A stretch of 52,589 nt of DNA from Minisyncoccota bacterium (GCA_017991475.1 JAGOQK010000006.1:1-52589); one strand, 5' to 3'; numbered from the stretch's first letter, positions 33,670 to 41,364 are shown. The notes: a model not told the origin generated them from the letters alone. A program made the numbers and translations.

Positions 33670-34779
33670 TTAGGGTTTCTCCGAGACAGCAATAATCTCT
33701 TCTCCAATTTGCGCCCACGAATGCGTGAATGCAAGCCTCCTAACCTTCTCTGCCTGAGCTGCGCGATTTGCTGGATCAGAGAGCCAGACAATCTTGTCAA
33801 CGATAGCCTTTTTGTCCTTAGGATTTACATACAATGCTGCGTCGTCGAGAAGATGCTTGATGCCAATCTCTTCTGTAACAATAAATGGGGTCCCACACTT
33901 CACTGCATCGAAAATCATGTTCGGACTAATGTCCCCAAGGGAGACTAGAATAACCGCGTAGGAACGGTGTATTTTTTCCAGGAAGCTGTCATACACGGCC
34001 TTGCCACAATCGAGCTCTATAGGGGCAAAATTGAGCCTCTGGGCACTATCCTGGGCCTCAGTAAAGCACTCCTTGAGGAAGTCAGCATTCTTCCATTTGA
34101 GGGGTCTGGTGCCCGCTACGAACATGCGATTTTCAGGTTCTACGACAGGCTCGCGCTCACCGCAATAATTCTCGACGATCGCGTTTTTGCGTGGATCCAA
34201 ACCATATGCTTTTTCGAAAATCCCCTTCTGCCACTCCGTGCTGAAAATAACTTTTGCCGCACCACGCAAAGCATCTCCTCCAAGTTTGAATATCATTCTT
34301 TCTTTGCGAGAAAGTTTTTCCTTGAATGAAGAACTCGAATAAAGGGTATTAAACCCTTTCTTCTGACTTAGACTCGGACGCTGTAAATGCTCATCACCTT
34401 CACGCGCTCCTCGCTCGTCAGAATAAAAATCCTTCAACAACACGAGATCACCAGTGCGCTCGGTGTATGTCTCCCAGAGGAAATCTCCTCCCGTACGGAT
34501 GAGGTACTTCTTGCGCATGATCTTGCATGCATACATTGCAGGGACTGCCGCACTCCAGGTATCCAAAACCAAAATCAAATCAGCATTCCATCCCTTGCGT
34601 ATGATTTTCAAGAAAAAAAGAATATGCCGTACAAGTGGCGGAAATGCGCGCTCCCAACGATATGCAGCAACCTTAACGTCGTTGCCGGCGCCTTTCCAGG
34701 TCTCATACAGATTGCGAGCATATTGCGCCGGACCTCCAATATCTGGCGGATATATACCTGAAGCGATGAGGATTCTCAT
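33670..34779 (-). CDS. GT4-like glycosyltransferase with an in-frame insertion
   Basis: A 369-residue GT-B protein. The N-terminus S-G-I-Y-P-P-D-I-G-G-P-A-Q-Y resembles that of the 35820 protein. The donor domain includes F-V-A-G-T-R-P-L-K-W-K-N. The E-x7-E site is degenerate (S-L-G-D-I-S-P-N-M-I-F-D-A). Residues about 120-153 form a Ser/Arg/Glu-rich block that interrupts an otherwise smooth helix; its DNA contains inverted repeats (see 34318-34423). First gene of the leftward group; a TAGTAT box lies about eight bases before the ATG. Confidence 0.82.
   Translation of the reverse strand: MRILIASGIYPPDIGGPAQYARNLYETWKGAGNDVKVAAYRWERAFPPLVRHILFFLKIIRKGWNADLILVLDTWSAAVPAMYACKIMRKKYLIRTGGDFLWETYTERTGDLVLLKDFYSDERGAREGDEHLQRPSLSQKKGFNTLYSSSSFKEKLSRKERMIFKLGGDALRGAAKVIFSTEWQKGIFEKAYGLDPRKNAIVENYCGEREPVVEPENRMFVAGTRPLKWKNADFLKECFTEAQDSAQRLNFAPIELDCGKAVYDSFLEKIHRSYAVILVSLGDISPNMIFDAVKCGTPFIVTEEIGIKHLLDDAALYVNPKDKKAIVDKIVWLSDPANRAAQAEKVRRLAFTHSWAQIGEEIIAVSEKP
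34318..34423. repeat. Candidate in-frame palindromic insertion in a GT4 gene
   Basis: This ~105-bp stretch (35 codons) holds AAAGGGT-ATTAA-ACCCTTT (34341-34359) and a wider inverted repeat TTCTGAC (34361-34367) with GTCAGAA (34417-34423). The encoded residues have a composition unlike the rest of the enzyme. This resembles in principle the Rickettsia palindromic elements that insert in frame into genes; no sequence relation to those is claimed. Confidence 0.45.
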
Positions 34780-34857
34780 ATCGAGTAATACTACACTATT
34801 TAGCGGTTTTGTGTACGGGATTACGACCTCAAGCGTTTCATAGCAGCGTGATTCCCC

Positions 34858-35715
34858 TTACTCTCCCGTTACCCCCTTGAGCAAGTTGAGGTCCTTCTTG
34901 GACGACCTCAGAAGATCGTAATTTTTATTCTTGAAGCCTTCGAGCGCCGCGATGCCAGCTTTGTCAGTCGAATTGCTCCTCTTATACCCCTCGATGAACG
35001 CCTCGAAATCCTTGATAAAACAATTCCCGCCTGCACCACGACCACTGGCGTGATGTGGCTTCATGTGACTCGTACCGATACGCGGGTCATGAACCATTGC
35101 TTCGGAAACTGTATCCCAATTGCACCCGAGCGACTGCGCATAGTCGTAGAGCATATTCATGTAGACCACTTTGGCATAAAGGAAACAATTGCCGCCGTAC
35201 TTGATGAGCTCAGCTTCTTGAGAAGAGCAGACGAGCTCGTAGGGGGCTTTCGGCAATACAGCGAGAATTTCCGTCGCTTTCTTCTTGTACTCATCGGAAT
35301 CGACGGGCGCGCCGACGATGTTGCGGAGAGGATGTGCAGCATCTTTTGATGCGGTCATTTCTGTCAGGAATTCCGGTGAATGAAAAACGAATATGTCAGG
35401 ATTCTCTTTTTGGATTGAAGTCGTTGTCCCCGGAAGGAGAGTAGACTTAATCACGGCAATCTTCCCCTTGCCGACAAACTTCACAACTGCACGGACTATA
35501 TGGTCATCAAACCCTTTCGGCGTAGTCGGCGTCGGAACAGCAATAAAGACGATGTCACAGTCTTTGATCACGTCCTTATTCGCGTCGTAAGGGGATTCCT
35601 GAGAATAACGCGTGACCGAGTAACCACGCGCCTCAAAGTCGTCGGCGTAATTCTTACCGATGAATCCTTGGCCAATGAATCCGATACGTGGCTGGAGAGA
35701 AGTCTTCATGGTCAT
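34858..35715 (-). CDS. Short UDP-glucose/GDP-mannose dehydrogenase-family protein
   Basis: A 285-residue protein. The N-terminal Rossmann domain has G-F-I-G-Q-G-F-I-G-K; next come V-F-I-A-V-P-T-P and K-S-T-L-L-P-G-T-T; the catalytic region is G-A-G-G-N-C-F-I-K-D with the active-site Cys. The family oxidises UDP-sugars to uronates in two NAD-dependent steps. Typical members are about 430 residues; this one ends after the central helical domain and lacks the C-terminal UDP-binding domain. Either it is a reduced form or it works on another substrate. ATG 35715 is used; ATG 35709 is also possible and an in-frame GTG exists at 35742. Confidence 0.82.
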   Translation of the reverse strand: MTMKTSLQPRIGFIGQGFIGKNYADDFEARGYSVTRYSQESPYDANKDVIKDCDIVFIAVPTPTTPKGFDDHIVRAVVKFVGKGKIAVIKSTLLPGTTTSIQKENPDIFVFHSPEFLTEMTASKDAAHPLRNIVGAPVDSDEYKKKATEILAVLPKAPYELVCSSQEAELIKYGGNCFLYAKVVYMNMLYDYAQSLGCNWDTVSEAMVHDPRIGTSHMKPHHASGRGAGGNCFIKDFEAFIEGYKRSNSTDKAGIAALEGFKNKNYDLLRSSKKDLNLLKGVTGE

Positions 35716-35806
35716 GTTTTGGTATCGAGTATGATACACCACCGAGGTTAAACCTCCAAAGCGAATAGAATCCTAAGTATGATTTCCCATTTTGCTCGTT
35801 CAGTAG

Positions 35807-35812
35807 TATCAT
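35807..35812 (+). promoter_or_regulatory. Candidate -10 box before the GT4 gene at 35820
   Basis: TATCAT lies seven bases before the ATG at 35820, the same spacing as the better promoters at 14021 and 51926. No convincing -35 or TG extension is present, so the assignment is weak. Confidence 0.35.
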
Positions 35813-35819
35813 TCCTATC

Positions 35820-36965
35820 ATGAAAATCGTCATCGCTACTCCTATATATCCTCCCGAGATCGGCGGACCTGCGACTTATACCAAGGAGCTTTGCGAGCGT
35901 CTTCATAATACTCACAATATCACTGTTGTCGCATATACCGATGTAGGTGAATCATTTGAGGGTACCAAGCTCGTCCGTGTCAGCAAACACCGCCCACTCC
36001 CCGTCCGCCTGCTCCGCTATTTCATGACCCTCTTCCGAGAAGCTCGTGGCGCTGATCTCATCTATGTTCAGAATGCCATGGCTGCTGGTCTCCCGACCGC
36101 ACTCGCCTGTATGATCTTGCGCAAACCTTTTGTCTTGAAATTCGTCGGCGATGAAGCCTGGGAGCGTGCGACCCAGAAGCGTCTCACCACCAAGCGTCTG
36201 GAGGAATTCCTCGCGACTCCTGATGGTACCTGGAAGATTCGCGCAATGATGCTCATCCAGGGCTGGGTGCTCCGTCGTGCAGCCTGTGTGACAACCCCAT
36301 CCGCATATCTCTCCGAGGAATTGATCAAGGCTTACGGCGTTCGCCGCGAGCGTGCTGTGGTCAACTACAATGCCGCAGAGGAAACTGAAGTTCTCCCATT
36401 CGAGCCGACACCTCCAGTCCCTCATCAGATTGCGGTCACCGCACGCCTCACCGCTTGGAAAGGTATCGACGGCATCATACGCGCCATGAAGATAGTTCTC
36501 AAAAAATTCCCCGATGCTCGCGTCATCATCGCCGGCGATGGTCCAGAGACTGACAGTCTGAAACAGCTCGCGCGCGACACGGGTGTCGAGGATGCGGTCT
36601 CATTCCTGGGCAAAGTCTCCCGCGCCGAGACCTGGCATATCCGCAAGAATTCATCTGTCTACATCCTCAACTCTACCTACGAAGGACTTCCCCACACCGT
36701 ACTCACGAGTTTCGCCGCAGGTATTCCGGTCATCGCCACTGATATCTCGGGCACCAATGAAGCGGTCTATGATGGTAAGACTGGTCTCCTTGTGAAGCCG
36801 GGTGATGATGTTGCGCTCGCTGCTGCTATAGAGAAGCTCTTCACTGATCCTGCACTCTACAATGGGTTGGTTGATGGCGGAATGAAACTGCTCAAAGAAA
36901 AGTTTTCCTGGGAGGGGCATCTCGAGGGGTTAGCGGGAATTTTCGAGAAGGTGGTGAGGAAATAA
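35820..36965 (+). CDS. GT4-family glycosyltransferase
   Basis: A 381-residue GT-B enzyme of standard length. The N-terminus T-P-I-Y-P-P-E-I-G-G-P-A-T-Y carries the glycine-rich loop; the donor domain has A-R-L-T-A-W-K-G-I-D-G-I-I and S-T-Y-E-G-L-P-H-T-V-L-T-S-F-A-A-G-I-P (E-x7-S instead of E-x7-E). It is monocistronic, divergent from the dehydrogenase, and followed by the hairpin array at 36975. Confidence 0.88.
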   Translation: MKIVIATPIYPPEIGGPATYTKELCERLHNTHNITVVAYTDVGESFEGTKLVRVSKHRPLPVRLLRYFMTLFREARGADLIYVQNAMAAGLPTALACMILRKPFVLKFVGDEAWERATQKRLTTKRLEEFLATPDGTWKIRAMMLIQGWVLRRAACVTTPSAYLSEELIKAYGVRRERAVVNYNAAEETEVLPFEPTPPVPHQIAVTARLTAWKGIDGIIRAMKIVLKKFPDARVIIAGDGPETDSLKQLARDTGVEDAVSFLGKVSRAETWHIRKNSSVYILNSTYEGLPHTVLTSFAAGIPVIATDISGTNEAVYDGKTGLLVKPGDDVALAAAIEKLFTDPALYNGLVDGGMKLLKEKFSWEGHLEGLAGIFEKVVRK

Positions 36966-37439
36966 ACTATTTGCAACATACAAGGATTTCTTGTGTGTTC
37001 AAGACGGTGACATATTTCAGTTATCCGGAATTTCCGGAATAGTTAAAATTGGACAAGAATTCAGTATGTAAGGAATTCTTACATACCCAAAGAATATTCG
37101 GCAACTGTTTCCAAAACGGAAACAGTTCAAGGTAAATTAATATTTCCAGTTATTCGGAAATTCCGAATAACTGAATAGGAACTTGTAAGGAATCCTTACA
37201 AGTTCAAAATACATCACACAAAATAATCCCTGCCTAGTTGTGGGTCTTTTTCTATTTGATACAATTCTCAAATCAGATCGTCAGTTATTCTCGACCAACA
37301 AGACATTACGACAGTTTCTACAATTCAATAATCCAGTGACGCAAAGTCGCTGTCTCTTTTTTGCAACTATTCGAGATTTCCGAATAGTACATAAGGATAG
37401 AGATTTTGATTGCTTAACAACTTAATTAAATATATACAT
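36966..37439. repeat. Non-coding hairpin array upstream of the RhuM-like gene
   Basis: Eight hairpins in 414 bp. H1 36975-36999 (10 bp plus one G-T), H2 37018-37044 (imperfect), H3 37064-37086 (9 bp), H4 37103-37127 (10 bp), H5 37147-37173 (11 bp), H6 37179-37205 (11 bp), H7 37334-37352 (7 bp, one G-T), H8 37366-37388 (8 bp). Loops are 5 nt in H1-H7 and 7 nt in H8. H2 and H5 share the arm CAGTTAT(T/C)CGG; H3 and H6 share TGTAAG-GAAT. Between H6 and H7 (37206-37333) no structure or ORF is convincing. The sequence is AT-rich and unlike its surroundings. Confidence 0.85.
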
Positions 37440-37952
37440 ATGAGTAATGAAAAAAATACAATTATAATTTATGAGGACACGAGCGGCAATGTTGAGTTAC
37501 GTGCAGATATTGAGAAAGACACAATCTGGGCAACGCTAAGCCAGATAGCCGACTTGTTTGATCGTGATAAATCAGTCATTTCAAAACACATCAAGAATAT
37601 CTACAAAGAAGGAGAACTTGATAGAGATTCAGTTGTTGCAAAAAATGCAACAACTGCTAAAGATGGTAAAACATACATGGTTGAATATTACAATCTGGAT
37701 GCAATCCTATCTGTTGGATACAGAGTAAGCTCCAAGAAAGCTACCCTCTTCCGCATCTGGGCAACCGGAGTTCTGCGTGAATATCTCAAGAATGGCTATG
37801 CATTACAGAGATCAAAATTGCATGAATCACCAGAGGCGCTGGAGGGACTCGATGAAACATTGACTCTCCTCAAGTCAGAAAAATATCCAGGTAAACTCAA
37901 AGGAAGTATTACTCTCAAAGTAACTAAGAAACTTGAGCCGAAAAAGAAATAA
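37440..37952 (+). CDS. RhuM-family protein, short form
   Basis: A 170-residue protein matching the N-terminal RhuM region: T-I-W-A-T-L-S-Q-I-A-D-L-F-D-R-D-K-S-V-I-S-K-H-I looks like a DNA-binding helix-turn-helix, and V-E-Y-Y-N-L-D-A-I-L-S-V-G-Y-R-V with R-I-W-A-T-G-V-L-R-E-Y-L is the family hallmark. Full RhuM proteins are about 300-350 residues; this ends with a Lys-rich tail instead of the usual C-terminal half. RhuM proteins are found in genomic islands and their biochemical role is not established. ATG 37440 is used rather than TTG 37410. Base composition is more AT-rich than its neighbours, hinting at transfer. Confidence 0.8.
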   Translation: MSNEKNTIIIYEDTSGNVELRADIEKDTIWATLSQIADLFDRDKSVISKHIKNIYKEGELDRDSVVAKNATTAKDGKTYMVEYYNLDAILSVGYRVSSKKATLFRIWATGVLREYLKNGYALQRSKLHESPEALEGLDETLTLLKSEKYPGKLKGSITLKVTKKLEPKKK

Positions 37953-38912
37953 TTATCTAACCCTCTTCTCTTTGAACCATTCGACAAGTCGCCCCATCCC
38001 CTCCTCAAGACTCACCTTCGGCTCCCACCCGATCAATTTCTTCGCTTTTGTAATATCGGCACAGGTAGTCTCTACACTCGCCGAGTGACTCGGACGCATC
38101 TTGCGAGTTGCAGTCTTGCCAGTCGCCTTTTCGAGAACAACGAGAAGTTCGAGCAACGAAGTAGGTTTCGTATTACCGACATTGAGCACCTCATGGCCGA
38201 GCGGTTTTTGCATAGCGAGGATCGTCGCATCAGCAACATCACCCACATAGGTGTAGTCACGCTTGCGGGAGCCATCACCAGAGATCTCGATTTCTTTGCC
38301 CGTCAGCAACGCGTTGGTCCAGACATACGGCACCATTCCTGGACGATTGTTCTCACCATAGGCGTTGAAGAATCGGAGGCAAGTCACATTCAAGCCAAAG
38401 TTGTGGTGATATGCGTAGGCAAAAAGTTCCGTTGCGCGTTTGGTAGCACCATACGGAGAGAGTGGCATATCAGCAGTCTCAGACTCCACCCACGGGAATC
38501 GAGGAGTATTTCCGTAGACCGAAGACGATGATGCCATCGCCACATTCTTGACCTTATAGTCACGCGCGAGATCGAGCACATTGAGCGTGCCGTTGATATT
38601 CACATCGACATATTCATGCGGGTTGTCGACTGCGTTGCGCGTATCCCCAAGTCCTGCAAGATGAATAATATATAAAGGATTTTCCTTTTCAAAAACAGCC
38701 TTGAGTGCAGCTTTGTCACGAATATCCACGCGCTCGAGCTTGAATACCTCCGGATACGCGAGGAGTGGAGCTACATTCTCTTCTTTGAATGCAGGATCGT
38801 AGACGGTATTGAAATTGTCGACACAGATGACACGATACCCGCTGTCGATAAGCTTGCGGATCACATGAGACCCGATGAATCCTGCGCCGCCAGTTACGAG
38901 TACTGTTTCCAT
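37953..38912 (-). CDS. NAD-dependent epimerase, UDP-glucuronate 4-epimerase-like SDR
   Basis: A 319-residue extended SDR. The cofactor motif is T-G-G-A-G-F-I-G-S (7-15), the catalytic triad uses S-S-S-S-V-Y-G and Y-G-A-T-K (Y-x3-K), and R-F-F-N-A-Y-G-E-N-N-R-P-G-M is close to the block in UDP-glucuronate 4-epimerases. With the dehydrogenase at 34858 this would convert UDP-glucose via UDP-GlcA to UDP-GalA. UDP-glucose 4-epimerase activity is an alternative. ATG 38912 gives the canonical M-E-T-V-L-V-T-G-G start. The gene abuts the RhuM gene tail to tail with no spacer, so there is no room for a separate terminator. Confidence 0.87.
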   Translation of the reverse strand: METVLVTGGAGFIGSHVIRKLIDSGYRVICVDNFNTVYDPAFKEENVAPLLAYPEVFKLERVDIRDKAALKAVFEKENPLYIIHLAGLGDTRNAVDNPHEYVDVNINGTLNVLDLARDYKVKNVAMASSSSVYGNTPRFPWVESETADMPLSPYGATKRATELFAYAYHHNFGLNVTCLRFFNAYGENNRPGMVPYVWTNALLTGKEIEISGDGSRKRDYTYVGDVADATILAMQKPLGHEVLNVGNTKPTSLLELLVVLEKATGKTATRKMRPSHSASVETTCADITKAKKLIGWEPKVSLEEGMGRLVEWFKEKRVR

Positions 38913-38947
38913 AGATTGCGAAAAGGTGCTCTGTACTATAGGATAAA

Positions 38948-40051
38948 ATGACGATGAAATCAACGCTCCCTGAGGCACAGTGGAAAGAATATGTCGCAGC
39001 GCAGCTCGCTACTATCGCTGCACTCGTGAAGCCACTCGGCTTCGAGCTCGATCCACAGCAGATCCACATCAGTGGTGAACGTTATCTCATGACTCGCAAC
39101 AAGCTGGTGCTTTCTGCGACGAGGATCTCTGACGGGAAGGCGGTGATCGTGAAGGCGAGCAACCATCCAGATGGTCAGAAAGAGATCTCGACCGAGAAGA
39201 TAGCTCGTTACACACTCATGTCTATCGAGTTTGCATCTGAGTACATCCTCTTCCCTGCAGAAATATATTTTGGGACCAAAGGCGGCTACATGCTCTGGAT
39301 AGCGGAATATATTCCCCAGGAAAAAGTCTTTGTCGCACACAGTATCGAGGAACAATTCTTCTTGGTGTTGCGCGCATTCGAGGCGCAGGAATCATTCCAT
39401 GCGACAACTTTTGAACATCTCAAAACTATTCAGAAAAACCTGGCGATATTTGGCCCAGATAAGTATCCAGAATCATTCAAGGCATTCCCGGTGAAGGTAG
39501 GTACAGCGCTCACTGAGATCGGAGCTGATCCACAACCTCTCGCTGATGCGCTCAAGCTACTCCAGTCCAATGCTGCCACTCTCAACAAATATGCCAACTA
39601 TCTGACACATACTGACTTTGTCCCACATAATTTCCGCGTGCGCAATCATGCGCTCTACATGCTCGACTGTTCTGCGGTTCATTTCGGCAATAAGTACGAG
39701 GGTTGGGCGCGTCTCCTCAACTACATGCTCATCCACAATCCCAAGCTCGAACAGATGCTCTCCGCATATATTCGTGCCAACCGTGGTGAGGATGAGTACC
39801 TCGATCTCCGCTTGATGCGCATCTACAAGATCGGGTATCTGCTCGACTACTATGCGCGATCTCTCGAGAAGACTTCTGGTGACCTCCGTGAGCTCACCAA
39901 GCTGCGCCTCTCATTCTGGCTCGACATGCTGCGCGCTATCGTCAGTGATACTCCTCCAGATCCGAAGATCAGTGAGACCTATCGTGCAGGGCGTGATGGA
40001 TTGCGATCCCAGGAAGAAAAAGAGAGGCAGAGGGAGTTTGCGAAGGCGTAG
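38948..40051 (+). CDS. Phosphotransferase/kinase-like protein (APH fold)
   Basis: A 367-residue protein. L-T-H-T-D-F-V-P-H-N-F-R-V matches the catalytic loop H-x-D-x4-N of aminoglycoside/choline-kinase-like phosphotransferases, and M-L-D-C-S-A-V-H-F-G-N-K-Y-E is where the metal-binding D of the next motif sits. The N-terminal lobe has A-V-I-V-K-A-S as the likely ATP-binding lysine. The substrate is unknown. TACTAT (38934-38939) lies eight bases before the ATG, suggesting a leaderless mRNA. It is divergent from the epimerase. Confidence 0.68.
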   Translation: MTMKSTLPEAQWKEYVAAQLATIAALVKPLGFELDPQQIHISGERYLMTRNKLVLSATRISDGKAVIVKASNHPDGQKEISTEKIARYTLMSIEFASEYILFPAEIYFGTKGGYMLWIAEYIPQEKVFVAHSIEEQFFLVLRAFEAQESFHATTFEHLKTIQKNLAIFGPDKYPESFKAFPVKVGTALTEIGADPQPLADALKLLQSNAATLNKYANYLTHTDFVPHNFRVRNHALYMLDCSAVHFGNKYEGWARLLNYMLIHNPKLEQMLSAYIRANRGEDEYLDLRLMRIYKIGYLLDYYARSLEKTSGDLRELTKLRLSFWLDMLRAIVSDTPPDPKISETYRAGRDGLRSQEEKERQREFAKA

Positions 40052-40087
40052 GGGGATAAAGAATTTTTCTCATATATAAACAATAAA

Positions 40088-40112
40088 CCCCAGACATCAA
40101 ACATGTCTGGGG
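40088..40112. terminator. Bidirectional hairpin between convergent genes
   Basis: A 10-bp perfect stem, CCCCAGACAT with ATGTCTGGGG, and a five-base loop, located between the rightward kinase-like gene and the leftward orphan gene. T runs are weak on both sides. Confidence 0.7.
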
Positions 40113-40149
40113 TGAAGTTATAGGCGTTCTTCAGAGCCTTTGGTTTCGA

Positions 40150-40707
40150 TTAGGTTTCAAACTCCCACCGCATACCGAGACCCTTTATCACTGGGTACGT
40201 AGTACAGTAGTCGAGCTCTCCCTTGCTTCCCTGATCAAACTCCACAAAAGTTACTTTTCTCCGCGAAGTGTTGTCTGTGTGAAAAACAACCTTGTTGACA
40301 GAAAACTCCTTTTTAAGGCTTCGCACCAGTGATTCCCAATGCTCAACTTGCATACTTATTGCACAGTAGCAAGTTTCTTTTCCTTCTGAAAAAAGAGGAA
40401 TCATCTTCATATCGAAGTGAAGAGTATCTCCCTCCTTCCGAAGGAACCCTGCATTAGTCGCCTTTTCAACAACAGACTTACACGACATAATTGTACCAGT
40501 TTCCCTGACCAGCTCCCCCAGGTTGAACCTGTTACCTGCACCCAAGAAGCGGAGTTCCCAACGCATTCCCTTATCCCAATTTCCACGAAAGAAATCAGAA
40601 AGGATTCCACTATGGATGAGTTTGTTGGTTTTTTCGTGATCACAACCTTGTTGCTTTGCAATGTTGTAGATTTGGGCCAGTTGTCCAGCAGTCATTTCGT
40701 TGTTCAT
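40150..40707 (-). CDS. Orphan protein with a structured 159-nt leader
   Basis: A 185-residue protein of unknown function. Residues 1-40 (M-T-A-G-Q-L-A-Q-I-Y-N-I-A-K-Q-Q-G-C and following) resemble an N-terminal helical module I associate with other uncharacterised CPR proteins; this is recollection, not a search. The rest has no recognised domain; two W-E-L-R-F/W-E-F-E-T-like strands and several Cys and Lys stand out. No signal peptide or membrane segment. The gene has a strong promoter (40873-40902) and a long leader containing at least two hairpins, in contrast to the leaderless genes around it. Confidence 0.65.
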   Translation of the reverse strand: MNNEMTAGQLAQIYNIAKQQGCDHEKTNKLIHSGILSDFFRGNWDKGMRWELRFLGAGNRFNLGELVRETGTIMSCKSVVEKATNAGFLRKEGDTLHFDMKMIPLFSEGKETCYCAISMQVEHWESLVRSLKKEFSVNKVVFHTDNTSRRKVTFVEFDQGSKGELDYCTTYPVIKGLGMRWEFET

Positions 40708-40781
40708 AACAGTATTCCGTTATTGAAACCATTCCCACATGGGATGGTCTGTTTCTGCCAGAGGACTAACACAACACGTGT

Positions 40782-40832
40782 TTCGTCATAGCGGAGAAAG
40801 GCCCAAAATGAGCCGCTTTCTGCTATGACGAA
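40782..40832 (-). promoter_or_regulatory. Leader hairpin of the orphan gene
   Basis: An 11-bp outer stem (TTCGTCATAGC with GCTATGACGAA) continues after a two-base bulge into AGAAAG/CTTTCT, with a loop of about 15 nt. A second small hairpin lies at about 40730-40750 (CCATCCC with GGGAATGG). They sit between promoter and start codon, so a cis-acting RNA element is plausible. Confidence 0.55.
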
Positions 40833-40872
40833 TTCACAAGTAGTTTTTCAATGACCTCTTGTACCTGTGTAT

Positions 40873-40902
40873 ATTATACCATGATTGGTATGCTAAAGTC
40901 AA
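40873..40902 (-). promoter_or_regulatory. Strong promoter of the orphan gene
   Basis: On the minus strand: TTGACT (40897-40902), an 18-base spacer ending in TGG and a perfect TATAAT (40873-40878). The start near 40866 gives a leader of about 159 nt. Confidence 0.7.
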
Positions 40903-41039
40903 TACCCTCTTGTAACCTTTAAAATGTGGCTCTATTTCAAGGTGTATTTATCGTTCAAGAATAGAACAATTCCTGCACATCTTCATCAGAAATACAGACA
41001 GAAATAGAGCGAATTATTGAACGAAGCGTACCCCCCCGT

Positions 41040-41279
41040 TTAGGCATAAGAAACCTCCGAAAAATCAATATTCATCATGATTGCAGGAGTGCTATTTTTC
41101 CTGCTTGAGGAGCCAAATATTTCTTTGAGACTAACTGCGGTCGCCTCTTTTATATTATGCAAAAGTCGCTCAAATGTTTTACCTTGAGTATGGATACCAA
41201 ATGCTTCATTTATCGCAACATAATATCCGTCCTCTCCTCTGAAGACGCGAAATGTAACGATTTTATTATTGAGTTTCAT
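41040..41279 (-). CDS. HicB-like protein without an adjacent HicA
   Basis: A 79-residue protein. The segment F-R-G-E-D-G-Y-Y-V-A-I-N-E and H-T-Q-G-K-T-F-E-R-L-L-H-N-I-K-E-A is the HicB/UPF0150 antitoxin fold (RNase H-like degenerate domain). In HicAB systems a HicA mRNA interferase of about 60-80 residues is encoded next to it; none is seen on either side (40833-41039 and 41280-41348 have no suitable ORF). The C-terminal tail lacks a DNA-binding domain. It may be a solitary HicB or a remnant. Confidence 0.75.
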   Translation of the reverse strand: MKLNNKIVTFRVFRGEDGYYVAINEAFGIHTQGKTFERLLHNIKEATAVSLKEIFGSSSRKNSTPAIMMNIDFSEVSYA

Positions 41280-41285
41280 ATAGGT

Positions 41286-41313
41286 ATCGTACCAAGAACT
41301 ACCTCAAAGTCAA
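41286..41313 (-). promoter_or_regulatory. Promoter of the HicB-like gene
   Basis: On the minus strand: TTGACT (41308-41313), a 16-base spacer ending in TGG, and TACGAT (41286-41291). Six bases lie between the -10 box and the ATG, so the transcript should be leaderless. Confidence 0.65.
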
Positions 41314-41336
41314 TTATTTATTGATGCGATTTTTAT

Positions 41337-41364
41337 ACTTGTAACTTGTTACTTGCCACTATCC
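41337..41364. repeat. Heptanucleotide repeat spanning the stop codon of the inositol-phosphatase-like gene
   Basis: ACTTGTA, ACTTGTT, ACTTGCC and ACTATCC form four 7-bp units. The stop codon at 41349-41351 lies within them, so the repeat appears to have set the C-terminus. Confidence 0.7.

Noticed and set aside
36966-37439. CRISPR array
   Set aside because: Units are individually different palindromes without a constant repeat or uniform spacers, and no cas gene is near.
40833-41039. HicA toxin gene
   Set aside because: No frame of suitable length exists on either strand between the HicB-like gene and the leader of the orphan gene.
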